64,000 bases of DNA from positions 1 to 64,000 of the forward strand of contig PKRI01000005.1 in NCBI GenBank assembly GCA_017577485.1, read 5' to 3'. A model generated the notes under the pieces. The model worked only from the letters and a program-made list of their open reading frames with translations, was not told where the DNA came from and did not search any database. The translations under genes and the position numbers were made by a program. Shown here piece after piece: positions 17,632 to 26,098 of this stretch. Positions within the stretch are counted from its first letter, which is position 1. The number at the start of each line of letters is the position of its first letter. This DNA comes from Bacillota bacterium (GTDB taxonomy: Bacteria > Bacillota > Sulfobacillia > Thermaerobacterales > RSA17).

Positions 17632-17701
17632 TCGACGTGGTAGGCTTCGAAAAGGAATTCAGTTACGAAAGAGAACCTGGTCACATCCGGGAGGTAGGCC
17701 C

Positions 17702-18442
17702 ATGGCCGCACGGACTGGCAAGCAGCAGGCGCAGCGCCGGCAGGAGGCGATGATCCGCCGCCGCATGGTGATCGGCACGGTGGTGGTGGCGGCGATCGTA
17801 GCGCTGTTTGTGGTGGGATACATCACCCAGCAGCCCCCGGTGGGCGCGGACGGCGACCCCTTCGTCCTGGAGTCGCAGCCCATGGCGGGCGATCCCTCGG
17901 CCCCCGTGGCCGTGGTGGAGTTCGGCGACTTCAAGTGCCCCTACTGCGCCCAGTTCGCCAGGGAGGTTTATCCCGGGCTGAAGGAGGCCTACATCGACAC
18001 GGGCAAGGCCCGGTTCTACTTTATCAACTACGCCTTCATCGGACCCGATTCGTACACGGCGGCGGCAGCGGCCGAGGCCGTCTACGACCAGGACCCGGAA
18101 GCCTTCTGGGCCTTTTATGAAGCCCTGTACCAGCGCCAGGGGCCGGAGAGCCAGCAGTGGGCCACCAAGGAATTCCTCCTGGATCTGGCGCGGGAAGTGG
18201 CGCCGCATCTGGACTTCGAGGCGCTGGAAGAGGCCATCGACAGCCGCACGTACCGGGACCGGGTCCAGACAGACCTTCAGATTGGCCGGCGCCTCGGTGT
18301 CAACGCGGTGCCCACCGTGTTCGTCAACGGGCAAGAGGTGACGTGGTCGCTGGAAGCCATCAGCGCAGCCATCGACGCGGCCCTGGCCGAGCAGGGACAG
18401 CAGCCGCAGGAACCACAGGGATCCGAACAGGGTGACGGTTGA
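17702..18442 (+). CDS. bdbD: DsbA-family thiol:disulfide oxidoreductase (BdbD-like), membrane anchored
   Basis: 246 aa. A basic N-terminus (RRQEAMIRRR) and one membrane anchor at about residues 22-41 leave the rest outside the cell. The thioredoxin-fold active site CPYC is at residues 79-82 after VVEFGDFK, and the cis-proline loop GVNAVPTVFVNG is present. Oxidises cysteines in exported proteins. ATG at 17702 follows GGGAGGTAGGCCC. Overlaps bdbC by 4 bp, its expected reoxidising partner. The C-terminal tail is Gln-rich. Confidence 0.92.
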   Translation: MAARTGKQQAQRRQEAMIRRRMVIGTVVVAAIVALFVVGYITQQPPVGADGDPFVLESQPMAGDPSAPVAVVEFGDFKCPYCAQFAREVYPGLKEAYIDTGKARFYFINYAFIGPDSYTAAAAAEAVYDQDPEAFWAFYEALYQRQGPESQQWATKEFLLDLAREVAPHLDFEALEEAIDSRTYRDRVQTDLQIGRRLGVNAVPTVFVNGQEVTWSLEAISAAIDAALAEQGQQPQEPQGSEQGDG

Positions 18443-18933
18443 GCGTGGTGACCTGGCAGGAACGGCTCCAGCCTTACGCGCTGTACCTGGCGTGGCTGTT
18501 TTCCCTGGTGGCCACCCTGGGCAGCCTGTACCTGAGCGAGGTTGCGGGGTTCGTTCCCTGCGTCCTGTGCTGGTTCCAGCGGATCTTCATGTACCCGCTG
18601 GCGGTGATGCTGGGCATCGCCGCCTACCGCGGCGACGAGGGCGTCGCGCCCTACAGCCTGACCCTGGCCGGCATCGGCGGAAGCATCTCGATTTACCACT
18701 ACCTGCTGCAGAAGGTGCCGGCCCTGCACGACGCGGCCATGTGCAGCGGCGGGGTCCCGTGCACCGACGATCCCCTCAACTGGTTGGGCTTCGTGACCGT
18801 GCCCTTCCTGGCCCTGATCGCCTTCGCGGCGGTGGTGTTCTTCTCGTGGACGGTGCTGCGGGCTGCGGGCAGGGGAGGAGTCGCCCCCACTGCAGGCCGG
18901 AAGGACGGCGCCGCCAGGGGTCAGGCCCGCTGA
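18439..18933 (+). CDS. bdbC: Disulfide bond formation protein B (BdbC/DsbB family)
   Basis: 164-aa membrane protein with four membrane segments. The first periplasmic-side cysteine pair CVLC is at 41-44 and the second pair at C102 and C108 (AMCSGGVPC), both needed to pass electrons from BdbD to quinone. Conserved [10 protein letters not shown] follows the first pair. TTG start overlaps the bdbD stop (TTGA). The two genes form a complete oxidative folding pair. Confidence 0.92.
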   Translation: MSVVTWQERLQPYALYLAWLFSLVATLGSLYLSEVAGFVPCVLCWFQRIFMYPLAVMLGIAAYRGDEGVAPYSLTLAGIGGSISIYHYLLQKVPALHDAAMCSGGVPCTDDPLNWLGFVTVPFLALIAFAAVVFFSWTVLRAAGRGGVAPTAGRKDGAARGQAR

Positions 18934-18978
18934 AGGGCGGTATTACGGGCCTGGATGGCCGGCGGGAGGAGGCAACCC

Positions 18979-19371
18979 ATGTCCGACAGCGAACGCAGCG
19001 GCAGCGGGGACATCGACCCCGGCGGGCAGCTGGCGGCGGGGCGCTGCGTGCCCTGCCAGGCGGGTGCGCCGGCGGTGACCGCCGAGGAACTGGCGCGGTA
19101 CCGGTCCCAGATCCCTGACTGGACCGTGCTGGTGGACGGCGGTTCTCGCAGGCTGCGCCGGATCTTCACCTTCAAGGACTTCGCCGAGGCGCTGGACTTC
19201 ACCAACCGCGTGGCGGAACTGGCCGAGCGGGAGGGTCACCACCCCCGCCTGGTGCTGGAATGGGGGCGCGTGACCGTGGACTGGTGGACGCACAAAATCC
19301 AGGACCTGCACATGAACGACCTCATCATGGCCGCCAAGACCGACGCCATGTACGGCAACGGGCCCGCCTGA
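18979..19371 (+). CDS. Pterin-4a-carbinolamine dehydratase family protein
   Basis: 130 aa. The C-terminal 95 residues are the PCD fold, with EGHHPRLVLEWGRVTVDWWTH carrying the catalytic histidines, and an N-terminal CVPCQAG segment as in many bacterial PhhB-like proteins. The enzyme dehydrates 4a-hydroxytetrahydropterin after aromatic hydroxylation; in bacteria lacking phenylalanine hydroxylase it is also linked to molybdopterin enzymes. ATG at 18979 follows GGGAGGAGG. 45 bp after bdbC, possibly in the same transcript, and followed by a strong terminator. Confidence 0.88.
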   Translation: MSDSERSGSGDIDPGGQLAAGRCVPCQAGAPAVTAEELARYRSQIPDWTVLVDGGSRRLRRIFTFKDFAEALDFTNRVAELAEREGHHPRLVLEWGRVTVDWWTHKIQDLHMNDLIMAAKTDAMYGNGPA

Positions 19372-19406
19372 CGCCCACCGTGCACGATACGACCACAAAC
19401 GCTGTA

Positions 19407-19504
19407 AACGGGGCCGAAGCGCCCCGTTCTGTGCACAATAAGGTCCGTTCTGCCGTTAAAACCGGGTCCCGCCCGACCCTTGCCCTGGGGGGCGGGCGAT
19501 TTTT
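19407..19504. terminator. Tandem hairpins, bidirectional terminator between convergent genes
   Basis: Two hairpins lie between the pterin dehydratase and hpaB. AACGGGGC/GCCCCGTT at 19407-19428 has no U-run. CCCGCCC (19468-19474) with GGGCGGG (19490-19496) is followed by CGATTTTT on the plus strand, and its complement is followed within a few bases by TTTT on the minus strand, so it can end both units. The rest of 19505-19611 shows nothing I recognise. Confidence 0.7.
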
Positions 19505-19611
19505 GGGGCACAAGGGCCCTTACAATGCACGGGGCGGGCCGCTTCCTCGGACTTTAGAGCCGAATGGCCCGTATATTGCACAGGCCCGCCGCTGGAAGGT
19601 CGAAAGGAGCC

Positions 19612-21069
19612 TTACCACCCGTCCCCGGCCAGGAACTCCCGCACCCGCTCCATGTACGGCTTGCGGTCGTAGCTGTTGACCAGGGCGCCGGCCATCCGCA
19701 CCGGGTCGCCGAAGAAGAAGTACTCGTAAAGGGCCTGGCGGTTGCCGAAGGCCGAGATGGCCACGTCCCAGGCCAGCCGGAACAGCTTGACCCGCTCCAC
19801 GCCGCCCAGGGTCGCCGCCTGCATGTAGCGCTCCACGTCGTCCCGGGCGTCCCCGAAGACGTCGGCCTCCGTGGGGATCTGCATCAGGCCGCTGGCGCCC
19901 AGCTGCTTGATGATCTCCACGAAACGCGGGTAGATCTTCGGGTACCAGTTGCGGGCCGCATTGAGGGGCGGCCAGGCCGGCGTCATCACGCCCCAGCGGT
20001 TGGGAGCCGCGTCCACCTCGGCCCGCCGCAGGGCCGACCGCAGGAACTCCAGCGCGATGATGACCTCGGCGATCTTCTCCTGGACGTGCTGGAACCTCTC
20101 AATTTGAATGGCGTCGGTCAGCAGCGACACCAGGCCCAGGATGAACTCGGTCTTGGCGATGTTCTTGACCACTACCTGGTGGGTCATGTGCACCACGGCG
20201 GTGGTCTCGCTGTAGAGCGCGTTGCACAGTTCGGGGTGCCCGATCATGAAGCAGCGCTCGTAGGGCACCTCGACGTCGTCGAAGATGACCACCGCGTCGT
20301 TCTCGTCGAAACGGGACCCCAGCGGGTGGTCGAAGGTGCCCCGGCCGTAGTCGAAGGACTCGCGGCAGATGAAGCGCAGGCCCGGCGTGTCGCACGGGAT
20401 GGCGAAGGCGTAGGAGTAGGGCGCGTCCTCGGGCCGGGCCTTCAGCAGTGTCGAGGGGAAGACCATGATCTCGTCGGCGATGGGCCCCAGGGTGGCCAGC
20501 ATCCGCGCCCCGCGGATCACGATGCCGCGGTCGGTCTCCCGCACGATGCGGGCCGCCAGGTAGGGATCGGCCTGGCCCGACGGCCCCTGCGACCGGTTGG
20601 CCTGGGGATTGATCAGCGTGTGGGTCAGCAGCAGGTCGTTCTCGCGGATGTACTCGTAATACTTCCGGATGTTCTCGCCGAAGCGGCGGTCGGCGGCGGC
20701 GAACCAGTCGGCGGCACCGGCCATGGCCATGACGGCGGCGTTGAGGTAGTCGGCGGTGCGGCCCAGCATGCCGAAGCTGTGGTCGGCCCACACCTTGATC
20801 ATGCGGCTGCGCTTTTCCAGGTCCTCACGGGTCTGGGGCATCAGGAACGACACGCCCACCGGCTCGCCGCTGGTGGGCGACGGGTAGGTCATGATGTCGC
20901 GCAGCGCGGGCTCGTGCTGCAGGTCGTAGAGCCGCGCGTACGACCGGACCAGGCTGCGGAAGGCCGGGTGGTCGGCGATGCCGCTGCGCAGCCGCTCCCC
21001 GTGGACCTGCACATCTCGGGGCGCCGTCCGCAGGTTCTCGATAAACTCCGCGCCCGTTCGCACCGCCAT
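19612..21069 (-). CDS. hpaB: 4-hydroxyphenylacetate 3-monooxygenase oxygenase component, HpaB family
   Basis: 485 aa, normal for the two-component FADH2-dependent hydroxylase family. Family blocks include NPQANRSQGPSGQADPYL, GARMLATLGPIADEIMVFPS, and VPYERCFMIGHPEL; an acyl-CoA-dehydrogenase-like fold is expected. It should turn 4-hydroxyphenylacetate, or a related phenol, into the catechol using reduced flavin from a separate reductase (HpaC), which is not in this window. ATG at 21069 follows CGAGGAGGGG. Last gene of an operon with the decarboxylase/isomerase, a DapA-type aldolase and GntR regulator. Confidence 0.9.
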   Translation of the reverse strand: MAVRTGAEFIENLRTAPRDVQVHGERLRSGIADHPAFRSLVRSYARLYDLQHEPALRDIMTYPSPTSGEPVGVSFLMPQTREDLEKRSRMIKVWADHSFGMLGRTADYLNAAVMAMAGAADWFAAADRRFGENIRKYYEYIRENDLLLTHTLINPQANRSQGPSGQADPYLAARIVRETDRGIVIRGARMLATLGPIADEIMVFPSTLLKARPEDAPYSYAFAIPCDTPGLRFICRESFDYGRGTFDHPLGSRFDENDAVVIFDDVEVPYERCFMIGHPELCNALYSETTAVVHMTHQVVVKNIAKTEFILGLVSLLTDAIQIERFQHVQEKIAEVIIALEFLRSALRRAEVDAAPNRWGVMTPAWPPLNAARNWYPKIYPRFVEIIKQLGASGLMQIPTEADVFGDARDDVERYMQAATLGGVERVKLFRLAWDVAISAFGNRQALYEYFFFGDPVRMAGALVNSYDRKPYMERVREFLAGDGW

Positions 21070-21070
21070 G

Positions 21071-21820
21071 CTACCCCTCCTCGGCGATGACCGGGTTTTC
21101 CAGCGCGCCGAGGCCGTCGATCTCCAGGCGCATCACGTCGCCCGGCCGCACGTGGGAGATGCCCTTCGGCGTGCCGGTCAGGATCACGTCGTCGGGGTCC
21201 AGGGTCATGAAACTGGTGATGAAGGCGATCAACTCCGGGATCTTGCGCAGCATCTGCGCGGTGTTCCCTTCCTGCCGCAGTTCACCGTTGACGTAGGCCC
21301 GGAGGCCCAGCCGGTGGGGATCCTCGACCTCGTCGGCCGTGACCAGGTAGGGCCCCATGGGGCCGAAGGTGTCGAACCCCTTGGCCCGTACCGGCGGCCG
21401 GTAGAAGTTGTGTACGAAATCGCGAACCGTGACGTCGTTGGCGATGGTGTAGCCCTTGACCACATCGAAGGCCCGCGACTCGTCCACCCGGCGGCAGCGG
21501 CAGCCGATGACCACCGCCAGTTCCACCTCGTAATGCATGAACTGGACGCCCCGGGGATAGACCACCGGGGCGCGGTGGCCCACCAGGGTGTTGCCCGGCT
21601 TGAAGAAGAGGGCCGGTTCCTCGGGGGACTGCATGTTCAGTTCCGCGGCGTGGTCGGCGAAGTTCAGCGCCAGGCCGATGACCTTGCCGGGCTCCACCGG
21701 CGGCAGGAAGGTGACGTCGTCCTCCCGGTGGGCCCGTCCCCCCTCGTCCACCAGGACGCCGGGCTCCACCAGCCGGCCCATGTGAAGCCGCCCGCGGGAC
21801 AGGAAACGGGCCTGCTTCAT
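21071..21820 (-). CDS. Fumarylacetoacetate hydrolase-family protein, HpaG-like decarboxylase/isomerase
   Basis: 249 aa. FAH-fold: GLALNFADHAAEL, PALFFKPGNTLVG, the metal-ligand stretch HYEVELAVVIG and a closing TGTPKGISHVRPGD. In homoprotocatechuate degradation this family decarboxylates and isomerises the ring-opened product; the neighbouring hpaB makes that the best reading. Related enzymes hydrate or hydrolyse other 2-oxo acids. ATG at 21820 overlaps the aldolase stop (ATGA). Divalent metal dependence is expected from the E-x-E ligands. Confidence 0.85.
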   Translation of the reverse strand: MKQARFLSRGRLHMGRLVEPGVLVDEGGRAHREDDVTFLPPVEPGKVIGLALNFADHAAELNMQSPEEPALFFKPGNTLVGHRAPVVYPRGVQFMHYEVELAVVIGCRCRRVDESRAFDVVKGYTIANDVTVRDFVHNFYRPPVRAKGFDTFGPMGPYLVTADEVEDPHRLGLRAYVNGELRQEGNTAQMLRKIPELIAFITSFMTLDPDDVILTGTPKGISHVRPGDVMRLEIDGLGALENPVIAEEG

Positions 21821-22815
21821 GCCCGACCACCCTCGCCGCCCGTGCCGGCCGCGCCGCCGGCCCGGCCGTCGCCGCCGGCCTGCGCCGCGCTGCCCGCAGC
21901 GTCCCCCGGCGCCGCCGGCAGCAGCCCGTACGACGCCATCACCGCCCGGATCCGCTGCTGGTTCTCCGGGGACGGCTCGCACAGCGGCGGCCGCCAGACC
22001 GGCTTGATCTTGCCCATCTGGGCCAGGACCCACTTTAGGGGTCCCGGGTTGGTCTCCAGGAACAGCGCCTCGTTCATGGGCAGCAGGAAATAATGAAGGT
22101 CGATGGCCTCGGCCCAGCGCCCGGCAGCCACCAGGTTGTAGAGGTCCGCCACCTCGCGGGGGAAGACGTTGCCCGTGGCGCTGACGTGCCCCGCGCCGCC
22201 GATGGCCAGCATCGGGTAGCACAGCAGCTCGATGCCGCTGTAAACCAGGAAGTCCCGCCCGCACTGGTGGAGCACCTTGCTGACGTGCTCGAAGTCCTTG
22301 TTGGACTCCTTGGCCCCGATGATCCTGCGGCAGTCCCGGCGCAGCCGGGCCATGGTCGCCGGCTCCATGTTGACGGCGGTGCGCCCGGGGATGTTGTAGA
22401 TGATGATGGGGATCTCCACCGCGTCGTGAAGTGCCCGGAAGTAGCGGTAGAGCCCCTCCTGGGAAGGCCGGTTGTAATAAGGGACGATCACCAGGGCCGC
22501 GTCGGCGCCCAGCTTCTCGGCCACCCGCGTCAGGCGGATGGTTTCGTCCAGGTTGTTGGTGCCGGTACCGGGCACGAAAGGCACCCGGCCGGCCACGGCC
22601 CGGGCCGCCACCTCCATGACGTGTTCCCGTTCCTCCAGCGACAGCGAACTGGGCTCACCGGTGGTGCCCGTGACCGAGATGCCGTGGCTCCCGCTCTCGA
22701 TCTGCCATTCGATCAGGTCCACCAGCGTCCGGTCGTCGATGCTCCCGTCCTCGCGGAACGGGGTCACCATGGGCACGATGGACCCCCGCAGGCGGGAGGG
22801 ATCCCTGCGCTGCAA
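21817..22815 (-). CDS. DapA-family aldolase (dihydrodipicolinate synthase/N-acetylneuraminate lyase superfamily)
   Basis: 332-aa TIM-barrel Schiff-base aldolase. MVTPF at the start, TGTTGEPSSLS (phosphate/carboxylate loop), PYYNRPSQEGLY with the catalytic Tyr, and IIGAKESN with the Schiff-base Lys. The last ~30 residues are a Gly/Ala tail. TTG at 22815 has AGGAG ten bases upstream. True DapA makes lysine precursors, but the location between gntR and hpaG/hpaB suggests it acts in place of HpaI, cleaving the last intermediate to pyruvate and a semialdehyde. That reassignment is inference. Confidence 0.85.
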   Translation of the reverse strand: MQRRDPSRLRGSIVPMVTPFREDGSIDDRTLVDLIEWQIESGSHGISVTGTTGEPSSLSLEEREHVMEVAARAVAGRVPFVPGTGTNNLDETIRLTRVAEKLGADAALVIVPYYNRPSQEGLYRYFRALHDAVEIPIIIYNIPGRTAVNMEPATMARLRRDCRRIIGAKESNKDFEHVSKVLHQCGRDFLVYSGIELLCYPMLAIGGAGHVSATGNVFPREVADLYNLVAAGRWAEAIDLHYFLLPMNEALFLETNPGPLKWVLAQMGKIKPVWRPPLCEPSPENQQRIRAVMASYGLLPAAPGDAAGSAAQAGGDGRAGGAAGTGGEGGRA

Positions 22816-22817
22816 GC

Positions 22818-23492
22818 TCAGTCGTCTCCTTTCCCGGCCTGGATGGCGGCGGTGGGCGCCCCCGCCCTCCGGCGATAAGCCTCGACGGTCTGCTGCTTGT
22901 GCTGGCGCACCACGCGCTCGATCTCTTCGGCCGGCGCCCCCGCCGCCAGCAGGTCGATGATCTGCTGGTGCTCGAGGCACGAAGCCCGGCCGCGGCTGGG
23001 GATGATGTGGAAGATGGTGCGGCGCATCTGGTCCAGGCGGTCCCAGGCCTGGGTGAGCACATCCACCAGGTACTGGTTGGGGCACCGCCGGTAGATGGTG
23101 AAATGGAAGCGGCGATTGAGATCGCTGAAGGCCTGCAGGTCGTGGCCGTCCAGCGCCGCCAGCATCGCGTCGTTGATCTGCCGCAGCCGGTCCACGTCGC
23201 CGGGCGTGATGTGGGGCGCCGCCGCGGAGGTGGCCGCCCCCTCCAGCACGGCCAGGACCTCCATGGTTTCCACCCACTGCTGGGGGTCCACCGGCGCCAC
23301 CTGGGCGCCGGCATTGGGGCGGAAGACCACCCATCCCTCGGCCTCCAGGCGGCGGATGGCCTCGCGGACCGGCAGGGCGCTGACGCCCAGTTCCCGGGCC
23401 AGCTGGTCGATCACCAGGCGGTACCCCGGACCGTAGACCCCTTCGATGATGCGCTCGCGGATGACGGCGTAGGCCCGTTCCTGCTTGTTCAT
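22818..23492 (-). CDS. GntR-family transcriptional regulator with FCD effector domain
   Basis: 224 aa. N-terminal winged helix (ERIIEGVYGPGYRLVIDQLARELGVS split at its turn; then PVREAIRRLEAEG) followed by an all-helical FCD domain with metal-binding Asp/His residues (D-x-x-R-R-F-H and later H). It should sense an organic acid such as a ring-cleavage intermediate. It heads the aldolase-hpaG-hpaB operon. No ribosome site precedes ATG 23492, and a -10-like TATGAT ends 7 bp before it, so leaderless translation is possible; an in-frame ATG at 23504 also exists. Its likely operator recurs at 29862-29885. Confidence 0.88.
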   Translation of the reverse strand: MNKQERAYAVIRERIIEGVYGPGYRLVIDQLARELGVSALPVREAIRRLEAEGWVVFRPNAGAQVAPVDPQQWVETMEVLAVLEGAATSAAAPHITPGDVDRLRQINDAMLAALDGHDLQAFSDLNRRFHFTIYRRCPNQYLVDVLTQAWDRLDQMRRTIFHIIPSRGRASCLEHQQIIDLLAAGAPAEEIERVVRQHKQQTVEAYRRRAGAPTAAIQAGKGDD

Positions 23493-23514
23493 ACATGAAA
23501 TCATATACGACTCG
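23491..23514 (-). promoter_or_regulatory. Candidate GntR operator, copy 1 (promoter/start of gntR operon)
   Basis: On the minus strand CGAGTCGTATATGATTTCAT followed by GTAT. It matches the element at 29862-29885 at 22 of 24 positions. The core TCGTATAYGA resembles the TTGTATACAA-like palindromes bound by FCD-type GntR proteins. It overlaps the start region of gntR, which suits autorepression. Confidence 0.65.
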
Positions 23515-23624
23515 GCCGGGCTGCTTCCCTGCCCGGACCCGCCCGGCCCGCCAGGTGGATACGCCGCCAGAGCCGCCGGATCACGACCAGGAACGATACC
23601 CCAGCCGACCGGCCAGCACCGACC

Positions 23625-24614
23625 TCACGCCAGATCCTGCTGGTACAGCACGAAGAGCGTGCCGCCCCGTTCCGTCAGGGCTTCAGGGGACGTGCCCAGC
23701 AGCGCCGCCGCGTGGACGGCGGGCAGGCTGGCCACCAGGCGGCCGGTGTCCAGGGACCGGAGCCATGCGCGCAGCGCGGCCACGGCAGCTTCGTCGGCCC
23801 CAACGAACAGCCGCAGGATCGGGCCCCATCCCTCCGAAGGCGTCAGCAGGGCCAGGCCCCGGGGCGCCGACGGCGGCCCTGCCACCGCCAGGGTGGAACC
23901 GGCCCGCAGCGCTTCCTCCAGTTCCTGGGGGCCGAAGCCGGCCAGCGTGTAGGGATCGTCCAGGGTGGCCCAAAGGCCCCAGCAGGGCTGCTCGGGGCGC
24001 TCACCCCCCTGCTGCGGGTCGTCCAGGCCGCAGGCCCCGGCGTGCCTGGCCAGCAGCGGCCCCAGGCCGGCCAGGGCCTTCGCCGCGTCCCCGTCGGCGG
24101 GACGGCCGGGCGCCAGCACCGCCACCGCCGGGGCGCCGGGTTCGGTGCCCGTCCGGCCCAGCGCGGCGGGGTTCAGCCCCTCCGCCACCCACCAGCGGCC
24201 CATGTCCCGAAAGCCCAGTTTCTCCCGCATCATGCGGTGGACGGCGGCGTTGCCCACCTCCGTGATCAGCCGGGCCACCCGGGCACCCAGCCGGCGGGCT
24301 TCCTCCATTTCAAAGACCGCCGTAGCCGTGCCGATGCCCTTGCCCTCGAAGCCCAGGGCGATGCGCTTGCCCCGCAGCCAGGCCTCCCCGGGGCGCGGGA
24401 TGTGGATGCTGCAGAGGCCGCAGAGTTGGTCCTCATAGTAGTAGGCGTAAACGCCGCCGGGGCTGTCCCTGAGCCAGTCCGGCAGCGCGTCCGGCAGGTA
24501 GTCCTGCTGCAGCCGGGTCTTGAGTTCCAGGAGCATGTCCAGCGCCTCCGGCCCCACCCGCCTGCACGACACGCCCGGAAAGCGCGGATCGGTCCATACC
24601 GTGCCCGTCGTCAC
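23625..24614 (-). CDS. GNAT-family N-acetyltransferase, two-domain
   Basis: 329 aa. The first ~170 residues form a GNAT domain with the acetyl-CoA loop GFEGKGIGTATA and later LITEVGNAAVHRMMREKLGF. The second half (from about residue 175) has weak GNAT character with strands such as LALLTPSEGWGPILRLFV and may be a degenerate repeat. Acceptor unknown. GTG at 24614 follows GGAGGT nine bases upstream. It is separated from the importer genes upstream by a strong hairpin at 24685-24722 and from gntR downstream by 132 bp, so it may be transcribed alone. Confidence 0.75.
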   Translation of the reverse strand: MTTGTVWTDPRFPGVSCRRVGPEALDMLLELKTRLQQDYLPDALPDWLRDSPGGVYAYYYEDQLCGLCSIHIPRPGEAWLRGKRIALGFEGKGIGTATAVFEMEEARRLGARVARLITEVGNAAVHRMMREKLGFRDMGRWWVAEGLNPAALGRTGTEPGAPAVAVLAPGRPADGDAAKALAGLGPLLARHAGACGLDDPQQGGERPEQPCWGLWATLDDPYTLAGFGPQELEEALRAGSTLAVAGPPSAPRGLALLTPSEGWGPILRLFVGADEAAVAALRAWLRSLDTGRLVASLPAVHAAALLGTSPEALTERGGTLFVLYQQDLA

Positions 24615-24684
24615 GCCATTCCTACCTCCGTCCCGCACGCCCTGCCTCCCCGGCAGCGCCCACCCCAGCGCACCCGGCAAAGGA

Positions 24685-24722
24685 CACCGGGCCCCTGCCG
24701 CCGGTGGGCAGGGGCCCGGGTG
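24685..24722 (-). terminator. Strong hairpin after the LIV-type importer operon
   Basis: CACCGGGCCCCTGCC pairs with GGCAGGGGCCCGGGTG around a short loop; about 15 G/C pairs. The minus-strand side is followed by GTCCTTTGCC, so the U-run is poor; it may be an attenuating hairpin or RNA stabiliser. Confidence 0.5.
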
Positions 24723-24738
24723 CCGCGGCAGGTTCCCG

Positions 24739-26025
24739 TCAGGGGAGAATCTGCCAGTTCCCGTTCTGGATGGTGATCATGGTGCCGGCCCTGTGGTCCA
24801 GGCCGTGATGATCGCCGGCGCTGTAGTTGAAAATGCCGGAGATGCCCACGAACTCCTGCACCCGCTCCAGCTCGTCGCGGATGGCCGCCCGGAAGGCGGG
24901 CAGGTCGGCCGGATCACCGCCGGCGTTCAGGACGTTCTCGATCACGTGGGCCAGGATGGCCATGGCGTCCCAGGCGTGGCCGCCGAAGGTGTTGGCCGTC
25001 CCCTGGCCGTAGCGGGCCTCGTACCGGTCGCGGTAAGCCAGCAGCAGTTCCTTCTGCGGGTCATCGTCGGGCAGCTGGTCGGCCACCAGCAGCTTGCCCG
25101 CCGGCATCAGCGTCCCTTCCACCGAGTCGCCGCCCAGTTCAATGAACTGGCGGTTGGCCACGCCGTGGCTCTGGTAAATGGGCTGGGGCAGCTGCAGGTC
25201 ATAGATGTTCCGGTGCGCCACGTTGGCCCCGGGCGGGATGGCCCAGACCAGGAAAGCGTCGGGATTCTGGGCGGCCATGCGGGTGACCTGGGCGGTGGTG
25301 TCGGTGTCATCGCGGGCGAAGGACTCCACCGCCACGATCTCGAGGCCCTTGCCCGGAGCCAGCCGCTCCAGCTCAACGCGGCCCCCATCGCCGTAGGCGT
25401 CGTTGAAGCCGATGAAGGCGATGCGGCGGTGCCCCTGGGCCACCATGTAATCCGTCATGATGTCGATCATCAGCGCGTCGTTCTGCGGCGTCTTAAACAC
25501 CCAGTAGCGCTCGTTGACGGGCTCGACGATGGCGGCCGAAGCGGCCACCGAGATGTTGGGCACGCCGGCCTGCTGGACCACGTCCAGGATGGCCATGCTG
25601 GACGGGCTGATGGTGCAGCAGACCACCGCCGCCACCTGGTCCTCTTCGATCAGCCTCTGGACCGTCACCACGGCCTGGGTGGGATCCGACTGGTCGTCCT
25701 CGATGATCCACTCGATGGGATGGCCGTTGATCTCGGTCCAGTCGCCCTTGAACAATTCCGCCGTATTCCGCTCGGGCTCACCCAGCGAGCTGGAGTTCCC
25801 GGTGATCGAGAACACCAGGCCGATGCGGATCGGCGTGGCGCTGCCGGTCCCCTGGCCGCCCTGGTCGCCGCCGGAGCCGCCGGTCCCACCGGAGCTGCCC
25901 GTACCGCCGGTGCTCCCGCCGCCGGAACCACCGGTCCCGCCGCCACCGCCGCCGCAGGCGGTGAGGATCAGCGCCAGGATCAGGAGACAGACCCCGAAAA
26001 CCTTTCGCCAGACTGTCCTCCGCAA
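24739..26025 (-). CDS. LIV-type ABC transporter substrate-binding lipoprotein (LivK family)
   Basis: 428 aa. Lipoprotein signal with lipobox LTAC followed by about 40 residues of almost pure Gly/Ser/Thr/Gln, an extreme flexible tether. The mature part is a periplasmic-binding-protein type I fold: IRIGLVFSITGNSSSLG, the ligand-contact ISPSSMAI and SVAASAA blocks, and NTFGGHAWDAMAIL near the end. Such proteins bind branched-chain amino acids, amides or aromatic acids. TTG at 26025 has AGGGGGG eight bases upstream; GTG at 26046 is an alternative. The operator shared with the aromatic operon suggests an aromatic acid ligand. Confidence 0.88.
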   Translation of the reverse strand: MRRTVWRKVFGVCLLILALILTACGGGGGGTGGSGGGSTGGTGSSGGTGGSGGDQGGQGTGSATPIRIGLVFSITGNSSSLGEPERNTAELFKGDWTEINGHPIEWIIEDDQSDPTQAVVTVQRLIEEDQVAAVVCCTISPSSMAILDVVQQAGVPNISVAASAAIVEPVNERYWVFKTPQNDALMIDIMTDYMVAQGHRRIAFIGFNDAYGDGGRVELERLAPGKGLEIVAVESFARDDTDTTAQVTRMAAQNPDAFLVWAIPPGANVAHRNIYDLQLPQPIYQSHGVANRQFIELGGDSVEGTLMPAGKLLVADQLPDDDPQKELLLAYRDRYEARYGQGTANTFGGHAWDAMAILAHVIENVLNAGGDPADLPAFRAAIRDELERVQEFVGISGIFNYSAGDHHGLDHRAGTMITIQNGNWQILP

Positions 26026-26098
26026 AGGCGGTACCCCCCTCGACACGATTACCGGCGCTGGCGCACAGCGCTACGACGGTCACCGTTCAGGAACCGGA

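Noticed and set aside
21817-22815. Calling this gene dapA for lysine synthesis
   Set aside because: Active-site residues fit the superfamily, but it is locked in an operon with gntR, hpaG-like and hpaB genes, so a catabolic aldolase is more likely.
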